From a virus: a stretch of 64,000 nucleotides of DNA. Within the stretch, counting starts at the first letter, position 1. Each line of letters opens with the position of its first letter. The DNA is taken from IMG/VR virus record IMGVR_UViG_3300034159_000051, positions 1-64,000 of that record; one strand, given 5' to 3'. Of this stretch, positions 41,725 to 49,054 are shown piece after piece. The notes beneath the pieces are model-generated. The model saw only the letters and a list, made by a program, of their open reading frames with translations. It had not been told where the DNA came from and searched no databases. A program made the position numbers and the translations under genes.

Positions 41725-42327
41725 ATGGAAACCCAAACCACAAGCAACGAGGCCACGCGCTCTAACACGCGGCCCCGTCTAGCCGCAGCAGAGGAGACTG
41801 CCTTGGCGTCCCAGCATATGAATGGAGTTTACAACGAAAGCGGAGGCGATGCTATTCCGTCGTCAGATCAAAGTTTATGGAAAGTCATAAGGGCGGAATG
41901 GCGCGTGATCGGAATGGTGCTCAGTCCGTTTGCTCTAGCCCTCGCGGTCTACTTTGTCCCGGCGACACAAGGCGGGCTTGATGGCGTCCGCACCGAAGCC
42001 GCGGCGAAACTCGAACTCACAAAGACCGATATCGGCGGCCAGCTAAATCAGGTAAAGACCGAACTCAATGGTCAGATAGCCGTCATTACAACTCGCATCA
42101 ACGGGCTGCAGGAAACCTTAACTCACACCCAATCCGGCGTCGATGAACTCCTCCGCCGATCGGCCCCACCTCCCCGCCAATACGATTCTCCCCAGATCGC
42201 GGCGTCTTCGTCCGCCCCTCCCCAAGATAATCCCCCCCAAGAAGCTCGCAGAGCTACGAAAAAGAAGCCGATCGCGGCCAAGCCGCAACCGCAGCCGCAG
42301 CCGACCGGATTCCTCTTTTTCAGATAA
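41725..42327 (+). CDS. Membrane-anchored coiled-coil protein, spanin-like candidate
   Basis: 200 residues from ATG 41725; a TTG at 41689 in frame is possible, and neither has a good ribosome site. A central membrane helix (VIGMVLSPFALALAVYFV) is followed by a long coiled coil (LELTKTDIGGQLNQVKTELN) and a Pro/Gln/Lys-rich tail (KPQPQPQPTG). One helix, a periplasm-sized coil and a place after the holin suggest an inner-membrane spanin, but the helix is internal and no outer partner was found. Confidence 0.55.
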   Translation: METQTTSNEATRSNTRPRLAAAEETALASQHMNGVYNESGGDAIPSSDQSLWKVIRAEWRVIGMVLSPFALALAVYFVPATQGGLDGVRTEAAAKLELTKTDIGGQLNQVKTELNGQIAVITTRINGLQETLTHTQSGVDELLRRSAPPPRQYDSPQIAASSSAPPQDNPPQEARRATKKKPIAAKPQPQPQPTGFLFFR

Positions 42328-42333
42328 GCGTTT

Positions 42334-42468
42334 ATGAGTTTTATTCCGGCCAACGAAGAGGATAATGCAACCATCCATTTGTCGCCTCTGAGCAACAGCG
42401 CACACAGGATTCGTCCTAAGAAATCACTTTTTGTTTCGAATATCGGGACAAATCGCGCTAGGGCGTAG
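42334..42468 (+). CDS. Possible 44-residue peptide
   Basis: A frame starting MSFIPANEEDNATIHLSPLS and ending before the outer-membrane protein gene. No clear ribosome site and no recognised family. The 200-nt gap otherwise probably holds the promoter of the next gene; no convincing -35/-10 pair was fixed. Confidence 0.25.
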   Translation: MSFIPANEEDNATIHLSPLSNSAHRIRPKKSLFVSNIGTNRARA

Positions 42469-42527
42469 TCCCCCGTGTGTTGTGTTTGTTGCGTCTGCGT
42501 TGATCCATTCAACAAAGGACTCAACCT

Positions 42528-43220
42528 ATGAGGCATATCCGTACCCTTCTCGCAGCCGCTGCGCTGCTCAGCGTCGCGGCTTCGGCCCAGGCGGCGGACC
42601 TCTACCCTGGAAGCACGAAAGACGCGCCTGCCTCCTCTTATACGGCAAATACGTGGACTGGGTTTTATGTTGGCGCCGGCGTCACAGGAAACTTTGTGGA
42701 CCACGTTCTTTCCAACCCATCTGGGTCAACTGTGTTCGATGGACTGGCGGCACAAGGCGTGGGAGGGTCGTTCTTCGGCGGCGTGAATTATCAGGTTCAG
42801 CGGATCGTTTTTGGCGTTGAGGGGAACTTCGATCTATCAAACGCCGATACATCGCTTATCGCCTCTGATGACGAGGTTAGGCTTGCCCTCAATCACACTT
42901 GGGGCGTAACCGCTCGTGGCGGCGTCCTGGCCACGCCTCAAACACTGATCTATGGCAAGGTCGGCTATGGCGGCGCCGAGTTTGAGGCCAAAGGAACCAT
43001 TGTTTCGACCAAGAACGCGACAACCTATTCCTCCGAGGGGATGATCGCTGGCGGCGGCATCGAGACGCGAATCTGGGAAAACTTCACGATCCGTGCGGAA
43101 TATTCATGGCTCGGCTTGGACAGCAAGACAATCGAAGATGCAGCCAAGTTCGACACGGACATTCAGACGGTCAAGCTTGGCGTCTCCTATTTGATCCCGG
43201 TCAAAACGCCGTTGAATTAA
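42528..43220 (+). CDS. Outer-membrane beta-barrel protein (Omp25/Omp31 family)
   Basis: 230 residues. Signal peptide MRHIRTLLAAAALLSVAASA, probably cut after AQA at residue 22. Then the family hallmark (NTWTGFYVGAGVTGNF), VGGSFFGGVNYQ, GVEGNFDLS, HTWGVTARGGVLAT, LIYGKVGYGGAEFE, and FTIRAEYSWLGLD: eight alternating amphipathic strands. This is a host-type surface protein, not a virion component. AAAGGA lies 9 nt before the ATG. It ends ...SYLIPVKTPLN and lacks the final Phe typical of barrels, which may affect insertion. Likely role: changing the lysogen surface or blocking reinfection. Confidence 0.85.
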   Translation: MRHIRTLLAAAALLSVAASAQAADLYPGSTKDAPASSYTANTWTGFYVGAGVTGNFVDHVLSNPSGSTVFDGLAAQGVGGSFFGGVNYQVQRIVFGVEGNFDLSNADTSLIASDDEVRLALNHTWGVTARGGVLATPQTLIYGKVGYGGAEFEAKGTIVSTKNATTYSSEGMIAGGGIETRIWENFTIRAEYSWLGLDSKTIEDAAKFDTDIQTVKLGVSYLIPVKTPLN

Positions 43221-43264
43221 GGGTTTTCCGGGACGGGATTCCCTCCCTTAGACCCGGAAATAGA

Positions 43265-43305
43265 GGCGGCGCTCCATCGTACAGACGGAGCGCCGCCAGT
43301 TTTTT
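43265..43305 (+). terminator. Terminator between the convergent late and early regions
   Basis: Perfect 11-bp stem GGCGGCGCTCC/GGAGCGCCGCC followed by AGTTTTTT. It lies between the rightward barrel gene and the leftward stop at 43304. Read leftward the T run is poor (TCTATTT), so it mainly stops the late transcript. Confidence 0.9.
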
Positions 43306-43528
43306 AGGACGAACCATCGTCCGATATTTCTTCCACCCCCGCCTCCCTGCGGATCACGTTCCTGATTTTGAGACTTCCGGGGATGGTACTCAGCCAAAGT
43401 TCGGCCCGATGCATAACGCTCAGCAGGGCTTCGATCCGTTCCTCAAGCTCTATGATTTTGGCTTCACTCTCCGTCGGTTCGGTGAAAAATTGGGCGGAGC
43501 GCTCTGCATCTTCATCGACTGCGCTCAT
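43304..43528 (-). CDS. Small coiled-coil protein
   Basis: 74 residues from the ATG at 43528 (ATGA overlap with the upstream gene). A central helix ESEAKIIELEERIEALLSVM is followed by a basic then acidic end. Last gene of the leftward region. Function unknown. Confidence 0.65.
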   Translation of the reverse strand: MSAVDEDAERSAQFFTEPTESEAKIIELEERIEALLSVMHRAELWLSTIPGSLKIRNVIRREAGVEEISDDGSS

Positions 43529-43872
43529 GGCTTTGCCTCGGCGGATTGACCATCGAATGTGAAATGGCCGGAATGACCCCACCCGGTACTGTTCCATTTC
43601 AGGCGTATTGATTTGGATGGATTGGCCGGATCGAGACAAAGACCGCCATCGACGCCAGGATTTTGCGCCATCAGGTTCGCAGCGGCCAAGCAAGCGTCCG
43701 CCGACGGGAACGGGATCGAATAAGAGAACGACACCGTCCCGATCTTGCCCGTCAACCGGATATCCGATTTGTAGAAGTGGAAGAGGCCCATAACGGGCGG
43801 GACGGTTTGGGCTTGCGCGCTGGCCGATCCCAGGACCGCGATCGCGGCTAAATACAAGATTCTCAAAGCCAA
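43525..43872 (-). CDS. Exported protein of unknown function
   Basis: 115 residues. Signal peptide MALRILYLAAIAVLGSASAQ, likely cut after AQA. The mature part is a small beta-rich protein with two Cys residues (DACLAAANLM, GGLCLDPA) that may form a disulfide. Exported small proteins beside an integrase are often lysogen-expressed; no family recognised. Confidence 0.7.
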   Translation of the reverse strand: MALRILYLAAIAVLGSASAQAQTVPPVMGLFHFYKSDIRLTGKIGTVSFSYSIPFPSADACLAAANLMAQNPGVDGGLCLDPANPSKSIRLKWNSTGWGHSGHFTFDGQSAEAKP

Positions 43873-44189
43873 ACCTCCACGATCATCCGATCGTCGTCGC
43901 TCCTACGGGGCTGCCAGAAAAGCTTGCGCGGGAGTTGGGCGCGCACGCTCTCAAGCGTCTTGCCTGCAATGAAATAATCGGTTTGCAGGATCTTCGGTTT
44001 TGTAAAGGACATGCGCGCGACGAACTCTTCCGGGTCGTCAGAGGTTCGGCAAACCGTCCATATCGGGCGCCGGTCCGCATTCTCGACATGGATGATTTCA
44101 AGCGGCGTCAGGGGCGCTTCGACCTTTTTCTCAGGCGTGATATACCGCTGCTTTTTCTTCCCGCCGCCGAACCTGAAATGATTGATCAT
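43863..44189 (-). CDS. Hypothetical protein
   Basis: 108 residues from the ATG at 44189 (GAGGT upstream; ATGA overlap with the previous gene). A basic N terminus (HFRFGGGKKKQR) precedes a mixed domain with IIHVENADRRPIWTVCRTSD. No family recognised. Confidence 0.65.
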   Translation of the reverse strand: MINHFRFGGGKKKQRYITPEKKVEAPLTPLEIIHVENADRRPIWTVCRTSDDPEEFVARMSFTKPKILQTDYFIAGKTLESVRAQLPRKLFWQPRRSDDDRMIVEVWL

Positions 44190-44476
44190 GGCTTTTTTAC
44201 CTCGCCTTCTGACGCGGCAGCTTCCAGGGTTCCGCTCCACGTTTTGGCGCAGATATCTCCAAAAAACGCCATGTCGTTCACATCCCAGAATGCTCTTTTA
44301 ATGCGCTCTGTTGGCGTCATAGCCGCTAGAGCGCGAAGAGCGGCGCGCATCTTGTTTATCCATTCTGCGGCGGTATCCGGGTTCGCAGCCTTGAAATCTT
44401 CCCATGAAGTCCAGTCCAGCTCGAAAGCGGCTTTTGCCATTACTTCTGCCGGTATTAGTGTCTCGCTCATTGTCAT
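44186..44476 (-). CDS. Hypothetical protein
   Basis: 96 residues, mainly helical and acidic (KAAFELDWTSWEDFKAANPD). Starts inside the end of the upstream gene and overlaps the next by ATGA, so it is translationally coupled on both sides. No family recognised. Confidence 0.65.
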   Translation of the reverse strand: MTMSETLIPAEVMAKAAFELDWTSWEDFKAANPDTAAEWINKMRAALRALAAMTPTERIKRAFWDVNDMAFFGDICAKTWSGTLEAAASEGEVKKP

Positions 44477-44811
44477 GACATCGCGCTCCTGGGCGGAACG
44501 CGCTGGATCGTATTATCGAGCCCAGAGCTTTTTGCGTTGGCGATAGAGTTGATCACGGCTCTCATAAATCGGCCCAGCGTATTTCCAGCCGCGGCACCGT
44601 CAGGCTCCGACGCTGCGATCAAGGCGCCGGACGCAAGGGCTAAAGCCGCAAGGGCCTCATCCTGCGAGAAAAAGACCTCCTGCTCCTTTGAATCCCCAAT
44701 TGTCACAAGCTTAAAGATCCCGAGGGCGAGCTTATTGGCCCGTTCGTTTTTCTCATCGCAGGCGACTCTCTCGCTGCAGGCGTCGCACTTGATTTCGCAC
44801 ATATCTGCCAT
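44473..44811 (-). CDS. Cys-rich N-terminal hypothetical protein
   Basis: 112 residues. The start holds CEIKCDACSERVAC, a likely metal site; the rest is an Ala-rich helical domain. Starts at the ATG directly abutting a start-associated motif (44811). No family recognised. Confidence 0.7.
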   Translation of the reverse strand: MADMCEIKCDACSERVACDEKNERANKLALGIFKLVTIGDSKEQEVFFSQDEALAALALASGALIAASEPDGAAAGNTLGRFMRAVINSIANAKSSGLDNTIQRVPPRSAMS

Positions 44812-44823
44812 CTGATCCCCTTT
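44811..44823 (-). promoter_or_regulatory. Start-associated motif 1
   Basis: Leftward reading AAAGGGGATCAG-ATG. First of at least 22 copies of AAAGGGATCAGA or near variants (consensus: purine run, GGGATCAGA) before leftward start codons. This copy follows the integrase stop by 3 nt and its last A is the A of the start codon. The purine half can pair with 16S rRNA; the conserved GATCAGA half cannot be explained by that alone. Confidence 0.85.
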
Positions 44824-44825
44824 CT

Positions 44826-45791
44826 TTAGTCCGCCACTATGGCGCTAAGAGCCGCGGCGACTTGTCCGCCGTGGTCTGCTCTATTGTCATCATACCGCAG
44901 AATCGTTTTTATATCCAAGTGTCTAGAGAACTTTCCAACCTTTCTGAAATCGCCGCCAAAAACATCGAGCGCCGCGGTGATGGCGCTATGGCGCAGGCCG
45001 TGCGGACGCGCAATGATGCCGATCTCCTCGCCAAGCTTCCGCACGATCTTATGGATGGCGGACCCGCTGAGTCTTGTATGCGTCGGAGGCGTCGAGAGGC
45101 TGATAAAGAGCGGAGCGTCCGCCGCATCGTCGCCGCGCAGGGCGAGCCACGCCGCCAGGGCGTCGCGTACAACCCCGGCCGGGAGCGTCAATGTCTCGCG
45201 CTCGCTTCGCCCCTTTCCCATTATCGAAAGCGTTCCGTTGAGGTCGACATGCCCGACATTGAGGCTGGCGATCTCCCCTCTCCGAAGCCCGAGGCCAAAA
45301 CCCAACAGCAGAATCGCGACGTCGCGCGCCGCCTTGTTCGGGTTCTTGTGCTCGCCAGCCGCCTTGATCATTTTTCGGACGTTGGCGACCCCAGGCCCCC
45401 GCGTATCGCGGTAGGCTTGCGTAGCCTCCCCCTTGATCTCCAGGCGCAGCTCTGTCGCCCCGAACCCGCGAGCGGCCGTCACGAATGAATTCAGCGCGAA
45501 CAGGCTGCGATTGATCGAGGATGGCGACAAGCCCTCCTTGAGTTTATTCTGCCTCCATGCAGCTACTACGGCGCGGGCTTGGCCATCATCAAGAGCAAGA
45601 AACCACCGGATCGCATCAGCAAGATCGCCAGCCTTTACAAAGGAAGCAAACGCCTTCAATTCATATTTGTAAGCGCGCTTCGTATTGTCCGAGGGGAACC
45701 CGGCCAGCCATAGGCCGAGCGCCGTTTCGGCGGTAATATCCTGGGTAAGCGTCAGGCTACGCCCTTGGCTTATCTCAATTAGATCGTTCAC
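44826..45791 (-). CDS. int: Tyrosine recombinase / integrase
   Basis: 321 residues. An N-terminal SAM-like core-binding region (NTKRAYKYELKAFASFV) is followed by the catalytic domain with a full active site: R in GLRRGEIASL, K in MGKGRSERE, H-x-x-R in RPHGLRHS, H in FSRHLDIKT and Y in ILRYDDN. It should integrate and excise the phage genome at an attachment site, which was not identified. The gene is next to the convergent point between the late and early regions, a common site for integrases. It starts by overlap with the stop of the upstream gene. Confidence 0.93.
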   Translation of the reverse strand: MNDLIEISQGRSLTLTQDITAETALGLWLAGFPSDNTKRAYKYELKAFASFVKAGDLADAIRWFLALDDGQARAVVAAWRQNKLKEGLSPSSINRSLFALNSFVTAARGFGATELRLEIKGEATQAYRDTRGPGVANVRKMIKAAGEHKNPNKAARDVAILLLGFGLGLRRGEIASLNVGHVDLNGTLSIMGKGRSERETLTLPAGVVRDALAAWLALRGDDAADAPLFISLSTPPTHTRLSGSAIHKIVRKLGEEIGIIARPHGLRHSAITAALDVFGGDFRKVGKFSRHLDIKTILRYDDNRADHGGQVAAALSAIVAD

Positions 45792-46078
45792 TATTTTACC
45801 TCGATAAAGGCTTCGGACTGCTTCACCAGCTTGTCGACGGCCGCGCCGATCTTGCCGGGTTCATTCTGGCAGAGGACGATGCAAACATCCTGATCCTCGC
45901 GGTTGATGATCTTGCCCGCTGTAAGGCTGACTTGGCCGGTCCTTAGCACCTCGCATTCGTACCGGCCCCCGCTGTCGATAAAACGCTGGGCCAAGGCCTC
46001 GATGGCAGCGGGCCGATGAATGACGCGCGGCTCGCGGCGACCGTTTGGAAGGAAGAACTGCGTAAAGTTGATTCCCAT
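45791..46078 (-). CDS. Hypothetical protein upstream of the integrase
   Basis: 95 residues from the ATG at 46078, supported by a start-associated motif 2 nt upstream. Mixed fold (RVIHRPAAIEALAQRFIDSG, AGKIINREDQDVCIVLCQN). It overlaps the integrase start by one base, so it is coupled to it. No family recognised; a size like an excisionase is not matched by any visible DNA-binding motif. Confidence 0.7.
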   Translation of the reverse strand: MGINFTQFFLPNGRREPRVIHRPAAIEALAQRFIDSGGRYECEVLRTGQVSLTAGKIINREDQDVCIVLCQNEPGKIGAAVDKLVKQSEAFIEVK

Positions 46079-46080
46079 TG

Positions 46081-46092
46081 TCTGATCCCTCA
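46081..46092 (-). promoter_or_regulatory. Start-associated motif 2
   Basis: GAGGGATCAGA, 2 nt before ATG 46078. It shares a longer flank (CTAACTCTTT) with motif 3. Confidence 0.85.
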
Positions 46093-46097
46093 AAGAG

Positions 46098-46514
46098 TTA
46101 GAGTGCTTGATCAACATAGTAGAAGACAAAATACGGATAGCCGCTGGATGCGTTACACCCTTCCGAGATAGCCAAGCCCGTTGTTGGCTTCCCAAAGTAT
46201 GCTGACAGGAATTTGTTCATATCGGCTTTCGTAAATTGGTCAATGCGCTTCCTCGGGACGCTGGCGCACGCTTTCTCCCATGCCGCATTATCCCAGCCGC
46301 GCATCCGATCATCGTAGGCGGCTTGCACGCCTTTGGCCTTTAGCTTGTCGTGCGGGACGGTGCGGAGAATGAAGTGATCCGAGTAGCTGTAGGGATGCGC
46401 TTCTTTGGTCCGCTTTTCTCGTGCCCCCCATTCCGTCCAGTCGTAACGATCGAAAGCCTCCTCTTCCAATCCAAAAGCCGACATTCTGTCCAGTATCTTG
46501 TGTTTCGAAATCAT
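46098..46514 (-). CDS. Hypothetical protein
   Basis: 138 residues from the ATG at 46514, chosen for the motif 1 nt upstream. Trp- and Tyr-rich N-terminal part (FDRYDWTEWGAREKR), a helix PRKRIDQFTKADMNKFLSAY, and an aromatic end (YPYFVFYYVD). Its start region resembles the gene at 46534 in promoter layout only. No family recognised. Confidence 0.7.
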   Translation of the reverse strand: MISKHKILDRMSAFGLEEEAFDRYDWTEWGAREKRTKEAHPYSYSDHFILRTVPHDKLKAKGVQAAYDDRMRGWDNAAWEKACASVPRKRIDQFTKADMNKFLSAYFGKPTTGLAISEGCNASSGYPYFVFYYVDQAL

Positions 46515-46515
46515 G

Positions 46516-46528
46516 TCTGATCCCTCAA
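46516..46528 (-). promoter_or_regulatory. Start-associated motif 3
   Basis: TTGAGGGATCAGA, 1 nt before ATG 46514. The 20 nt upstream match those of motif 2, so motifs 2 and 3 arose by copying a longer unit. Confidence 0.85.
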
Positions 46529-46533
46529 AAGAG

Positions 46534-46749
46534 TTAGAACTTAACCGGCTCGCGGTGGCCGCGCTCGATCCAATGCGTCGGAGCGTAGCCCTTGTCTTCC
46601 GCAATCTGCTTGGCCGCAGGCAACGACATGGCTCCATCAAGCTCGATAAGCTCCACGGCCTCTGCGACTTGCTTGCGCAGGTAGAACGGCGCTCGCGTGA
46701 ACTCCCTATCGAAGACGATCATCTCTTCTGGAAAGCCTGGAATTGGCAT
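46534..46749 (-). CDS. Hypothetical protein
   Basis: 71 residues. Helical (LRKQVAEAVELIELDGAMSL) with a C-terminal HWIERGHREP. Motif 4 lies 2 nt upstream of the ATG, with a good promoter above it. No family recognised. Confidence 0.7.
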   Translation of the reverse strand: MPIPGFPEEMIVFDREFTRAPFYLRKQVAEAVELIELDGAMSLPAAKQIAEDKGYAPTHWIERGHREPVKF

Positions 46750-46751
46750 CG

Positions 46752-46763
46752 TCTGATCCCCTT
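46752..46763 (-). promoter_or_regulatory. Start-associated motif 4
   Basis: AAGGGGATCAGA, 2 nt before ATG 46749 and 2 nt after the -10 element of the promoter at 46766; the predicted first base falls inside the motif. Confidence 0.85.
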
Positions 46764-46765
46764 GG

Positions 46766-46795
46766 TTTATATCTCGCGCGCCCGGCCAGTTTCAA
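46766..46795 (-). promoter_or_regulatory. Sigma70-type promoter for gene 46534
   Basis: Leftward TTGAAA (46795-46790), 18-nt spacer, TATAAA (46771-46766). It lies in the only sizeable gap in this part of the leftward region. Confidence 0.65.
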
Positions 46796-46804
46796 TTGCG
46801 CCGT

Positions 46805-47107
46805 TCATTCGCCTCTCCCCGCAGCCGGAACCCAGATTTCAAATTCAGGATCAACCATGCGGACGAATCGAACGATGTCTCCAAATTTGTAGAAATGTTG
46901 GGCCTTAAGCCGCACTCCAAGACGGAGGGAGGCTTCTTGTCTCCTTTCCGGGCCAAGGGCCGAGCAGACAAGCTCGCTGGCGATCTCCCCGTTCCAGCTC
47001 CCATCGTCGTTGATATCGACGCATAGCGCCCACGGCGATTCTCCCGGCAGGCTGACCTTGAAAAACTCACCGACTACCGGATTCCTTAGCTCTCCCGGTG
47101 GCGCCAT
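46805..47107 (-). CDS. Hypothetical protein
   Basis: 100 residues from the ATG at 47107 (variant motif 3 nt upstream). Beta-rich (VGEFFKVSLPGESPWALCVD, HFYKFGDIVRFVRM, FEIWVPAAG). Starts 41 nt inside the upstream gene. No family recognised. Confidence 0.65.
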   Translation of the reverse strand: MAPPGELRNPVVGEFFKVSLPGESPWALCVDINDDGSWNGEIASELVCSALGPERRQEASLRLGVRLKAQHFYKFGDIVRFVRMVDPEFEIWVPAAGRGE

Positions 47108-47324
47108 GATTTGATCCCTTCTCTGACCTCTTCTTGATTGCGGCCTTCGCGGCGGCGCGCGCCTTTTCCCGTGCGCCGTAGGCGATGCAGCCGCTGCTGA
47201 GCTTCTTGCCGTCCGGAAAATACACCTCCCAGAGGTAACCCTTTGTAAGCGGCGGCTCAGACCCCGGATGAAACGGCACGTTAATGACTTCAATCCGCGG
47301 TTTCTTCGGCGTCTCTTTATTCAC
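47067..47324 (-). CDS. Small basic hypothetical protein (GTG start)
   Basis: 85 residues from the GTG at 47324, supported by motif 6 at 2 nt. N-terminal beta part (LWEVYFPDGKKLSSGCIAYG) then an Ala/Lys/Arg helix (KARAAAKAAIKKRSEKG). The 3' end contains the motif and start of the next gene, so translation is interleaved. Confidence 0.6.
   Translation of the reverse strand: MNKETPKKPRIEVINVPFHPGSEPPLTKGYLWEVYFPDGKKLSSGCIAYGAREKARAAAKAAIKKRSEKGSNHGATGRAKESGSR
47111..47120 (-). promoter_or_regulatory. Start-associated motif 5 (variant)
   Basis: AAGGGATCAA, 3 nt before ATG 47107; lies within the coding part of gene 47067. Confidence 0.65.
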
Positions 47325-47326
47325 GA

Positions 47327-47339
47327 TCTGATCCCCCTT
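47327..47339 (-). promoter_or_regulatory. Start-associated motif 6
   Basis: AAGGGGGATCAGA, 2 nt before the GTG start at 47324; its AA belongs to the TAA stop of gene 47338. Confidence 0.8.
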
Positions 47340-47577
47340 AGTGAGTCACGACGCGTTCGTCTTGGCGATGATCATCAGGGGCAAGGTCTTCGCCGCCGCC
47401 GTCATCCTCATCGTCGAGTATGGTTTCGATGTCGATCCATTTTCCTATGAGGACAAGGGAGAGCATGCCCCATCCCGACTGAGAAAGCCAAGCAACCCCC
47501 AGCGCGATCACAATAATCCCGCCCAGGACCATCGCGTTGTTGCGATAGACGGCCAGCGTTTTTTCTTCGTTCATCAT
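47338..47577 (-). CDS. Membrane protein with acidic tail
   Basis: 79 residues, ATGA overlap with the upstream gene. One or two hydrophobic segments (AMVLGGIIVIALGVAWLSQS, then LSLVLIGKW) followed by a strongly acidic tail (ILDDEDDGGGEDLAPDD). Function unknown. Confidence 0.65.
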   Translation of the reverse strand: MMNEEKTLAVYRNNAMVLGGIIVIALGVAWLSQSGWGMLSLVLIGKWIDIETILDDEDDGGGEDLAPDDHRQDERVVTH

Positions 47578-47780
47578 TGTTTAGGCTCCGCCTTATTATC
47601 GATTGCGTAAGCTGCAGCCAGCGCGGCTCGCATTTCTTCGAAGCTCCGCACGATGAACGGGTCGCTCCAGCTTCCTCCGGTTTCGCCGGGTCCGGTTTGC
47701 TCTATCGTGTCGCAGCCATACCATTTGAGCAATGCTGCTTCGATGGCTTCCTTTGACGGTTCCATGATCCCGACCTTCAT
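47574..47780 (-). CDS. Hypothetical protein
   Basis: 68 residues. The layout (EPSKEAIEAALLKWYGCDTI ... FEEMRAALAAAYAIDN) is the common phage pattern of a short protein with a helix, a Gly/Pro loop and a final helix. Motif 7 lies 3 nt upstream of the ATG. Confidence 0.7.
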   Translation of the reverse strand: MKVGIMEPSKEAIEAALLKWYGCDTIEQTGPGETGGSWSDPFIVRSFEEMRAALAAAYAIDNKAEPKQ

Positions 47781-47783
47781 AGT

Positions 47784-47795
47784 TCTGATCCCTTA
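47784..47795 (-). promoter_or_regulatory. Start-associated motif 7
   Basis: TAAGGGATCAGA, 3 nt before ATG 47780; the TAA is the stop codon of gene 47793. Confidence 0.85.
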
Positions 47796-48068
47796 GTAAA
47801 TGACTTTCCAGAGCTTATCGGGTCTTAGGTAGTTTGTTCCTCCGCTCATAAAGACGCCTACGAGCAGATCGCCCTCTTTCGTATCTCCGCCATGATAACG
47901 ACGACGGTGATCCGCCAGGACTGTGTCGGCGCGCTTGAAACAAGTCACGCGCTTTGAGTTGCAGGCGACAATATAGTCGATATCGGACCGCGCAGGGTCC
48001 GCTACGCTCTTAAGAATGACGCTATCATCTACCGCAAGGTTGTCTTCTGTGGCGTCTACGAGCTTCAT
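47793..48068 (-). CDS. Hypothetical protein
   Basis: 91 residues, beta-rich (VDDSVILKSVADPARSDIDY, GDLLVGVFMSGGTNYLRPDK). GAGAGG lies upstream of the ATG; no start-associated motif here. No family recognised. Confidence 0.65.
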   Translation of the reverse strand: MKLVDATEDNLAVDDSVILKSVADPARSDIDYIVACNSKRVTCFKRADTVLADHRRRYHGGDTKEGDLLVGVFMSGGTNYLRPDKLWKVIY

Positions 48069-48080
48069 GGATTTGGCCTC

Positions 48081-48323
48081 TCACTCATCCAAAAATGGGT
48101 CGGCATCGGACGTCCACCCGGCGCCATCATAGACGTCGAGCATCTTGCCATAGCGGAAAAGAGCAACCGTTCGCGTCGGAATCGCATTCGCATTTCTTGC
48201 ATCGAACATCTCAATGGCGATTTGACGGGCGACGCGCTCATCGGTTCCGAGGTGGAACCCGTGTTTGAAAGACGAACCTTCAACGGGCTCGATTGAAAGA
48301 ACGAAAGGCTGGTCGCTTTTCAT
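48081..48323 (-). CDS. Hypothetical protein
   Basis: 80 residues (FVLSIEPVEGSSFKHGFHLG, ERVARQIAIEMFDARNANAI). Motif 8 lies 3 nt upstream and a strong promoter lies above. No family recognised. First gene of a transcription unit. Confidence 0.7.
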   Translation of the reverse strand: MKSDQPFVLSIEPVEGSSFKHGFHLGTDERVARQIAIEMFDARNANAIPTRTVALFRYGKMLDVYDGAGWTSDADPFLDE

Positions 48324-48326
48324 GGC

Positions 48327-48336
48327 TCTGATCCCC
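48327..48336 (-). promoter_or_regulatory. Start-associated motif 8
   Basis: GGGGATCAGA, 3 nt before ATG 48323; begins 7 nt after the -10 element at 48344, where transcription should start. Confidence 0.85.
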
Positions 48337-48343
48337 TATGAAT

Positions 48344-48372
48344 AATATAGCCGTTTTATGGTTATATAGCAA
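48344..48372 (-). promoter_or_regulatory. Sigma70-type promoter for gene 48081
   Basis: Leftward TTGCTA (48372-48367), 17-nt spacer, TATATT (48349-48344). It overlaps the end of gene 48362. Confidence 0.7.
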
Positions 48373-48583
48373 GCCCCTTCTCCGCACATACATCGTCCAA
48401 GAATTTGTCTACCTGCGGCTTATCCTGGTGCGACAGCAGGAGCTTAATCGCGTCGACCAGCAACCCTTCGGTGGAATACTTTTCGCCCTGCAGGCGGGCC
48501 AGCTCTTTCGCGAATTCTTTTTGTCCTGTGCGACAAAGGTGGGTGTATAGCCGATCAAGGATTGACGGAGCCATGACGGTCAC
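48362..48583 (-). CDS. Hypothetical protein
   Basis: 73 residues (or 70 from a second ATG at 48574). All helical (ILDRLYTHLCRTGQKEFAKE, GLLVDAIKLLLSHQDKPQVD). ATGA overlap with the upstream gene. No family recognised. Confidence 0.65.
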   Translation of the reverse strand: MTVMAPSILDRLYTHLCRTGQKEFAKELARLQGEKYSTEGLLVDAIKLLLSHQDKPQVDKFLDDVCAEKGLAI

Positions 48584-48789
48584 TCGTCTTCTACTTCAGC
48601 CAGGATCTCGGACAGCTCCGTCCCCTCGATCCGAGCGTAAGCAAGTTCGGCAAAGCGCCAGCAGGCGCGCTCTTGCGGGTGACGGGCCTTATCGAAGCGA
48701 TAGCCTTCTGGAACGAGATAGCCCTGAGCTGCGTAGAATTCGCGCGCCAGCTCATTCGCTTGCTTTAATATTTCTTCTGGGGTCTTCAT
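48580..48789 (-). CDS. Hypothetical protein
   Basis: 69 residues from the ATG at 48789 (ATGA overlap). Helical (EEILKQANELAREFYAAQGY, ACWRFAELAYARIEGTELSE); a phage protein type with unknown role. Confidence 0.65.
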   Translation of the reverse strand: MKTPEEILKQANELAREFYAAQGYLVPEGYRFDKARHPQERACWRFAELAYARIEGTELSEILAEVEDE

Positions 48790-49025
48790 GCTGCATCCTC
48801 CGTATCCCAATTGCGAGCGCGAGCTTGCGCTTTGTAGGCGCGATCTGCCTTGATCGAAAGCGCGGAATATTTCGGCTCGTTGCCTATTTCGTATTGTTCG
48901 CGGGCTTCCCAGAGAAGAGCGTCCGTCTCGCCTTCGCTCGCAAGCTCGGCGTTCAGCATTTCCCACCAAGCAACGAAGCTTAGCTTTTTCTTGGTGAGGG
49001 TCTTTTCCCGTTCTGTGAAGGCCAT
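48786..49025 (-). CDS. Hypothetical protein
   Basis: 79 residues, helical and charged (MAFTEREKTLTKKKLSFVAW, LLWEAREQYEIGNEPKYSAL). Motif 9 lies 3 nt upstream of the ATG. No family recognised. Confidence 0.7.
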   Translation of the reverse strand: MAFTEREKTLTKKKLSFVAWWEMLNAELASEGETDALLWEAREQYEIGNEPKYSALSIKADRAYKAQARARNWDTEDAA

Positions 49026-49028
49026 GAT

Positions 49029-49040
49029 TCTGATCCCTTT
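49029..49040 (-). promoter_or_regulatory. Start-associated motif 9
   Basis: AAAGGGATCAGA (exact consensus), 3 nt before ATG 49025. Confidence 0.88.
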
Positions 49041-49054
49041 TCCGAGTTTTTAAT

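Noticed and set aside
44812-44825. Attachment site core next to the integrase
   Set aside because: Only 14 nt separate the integrase stop from the next start, and without the bacterial junction no core can be recognised.
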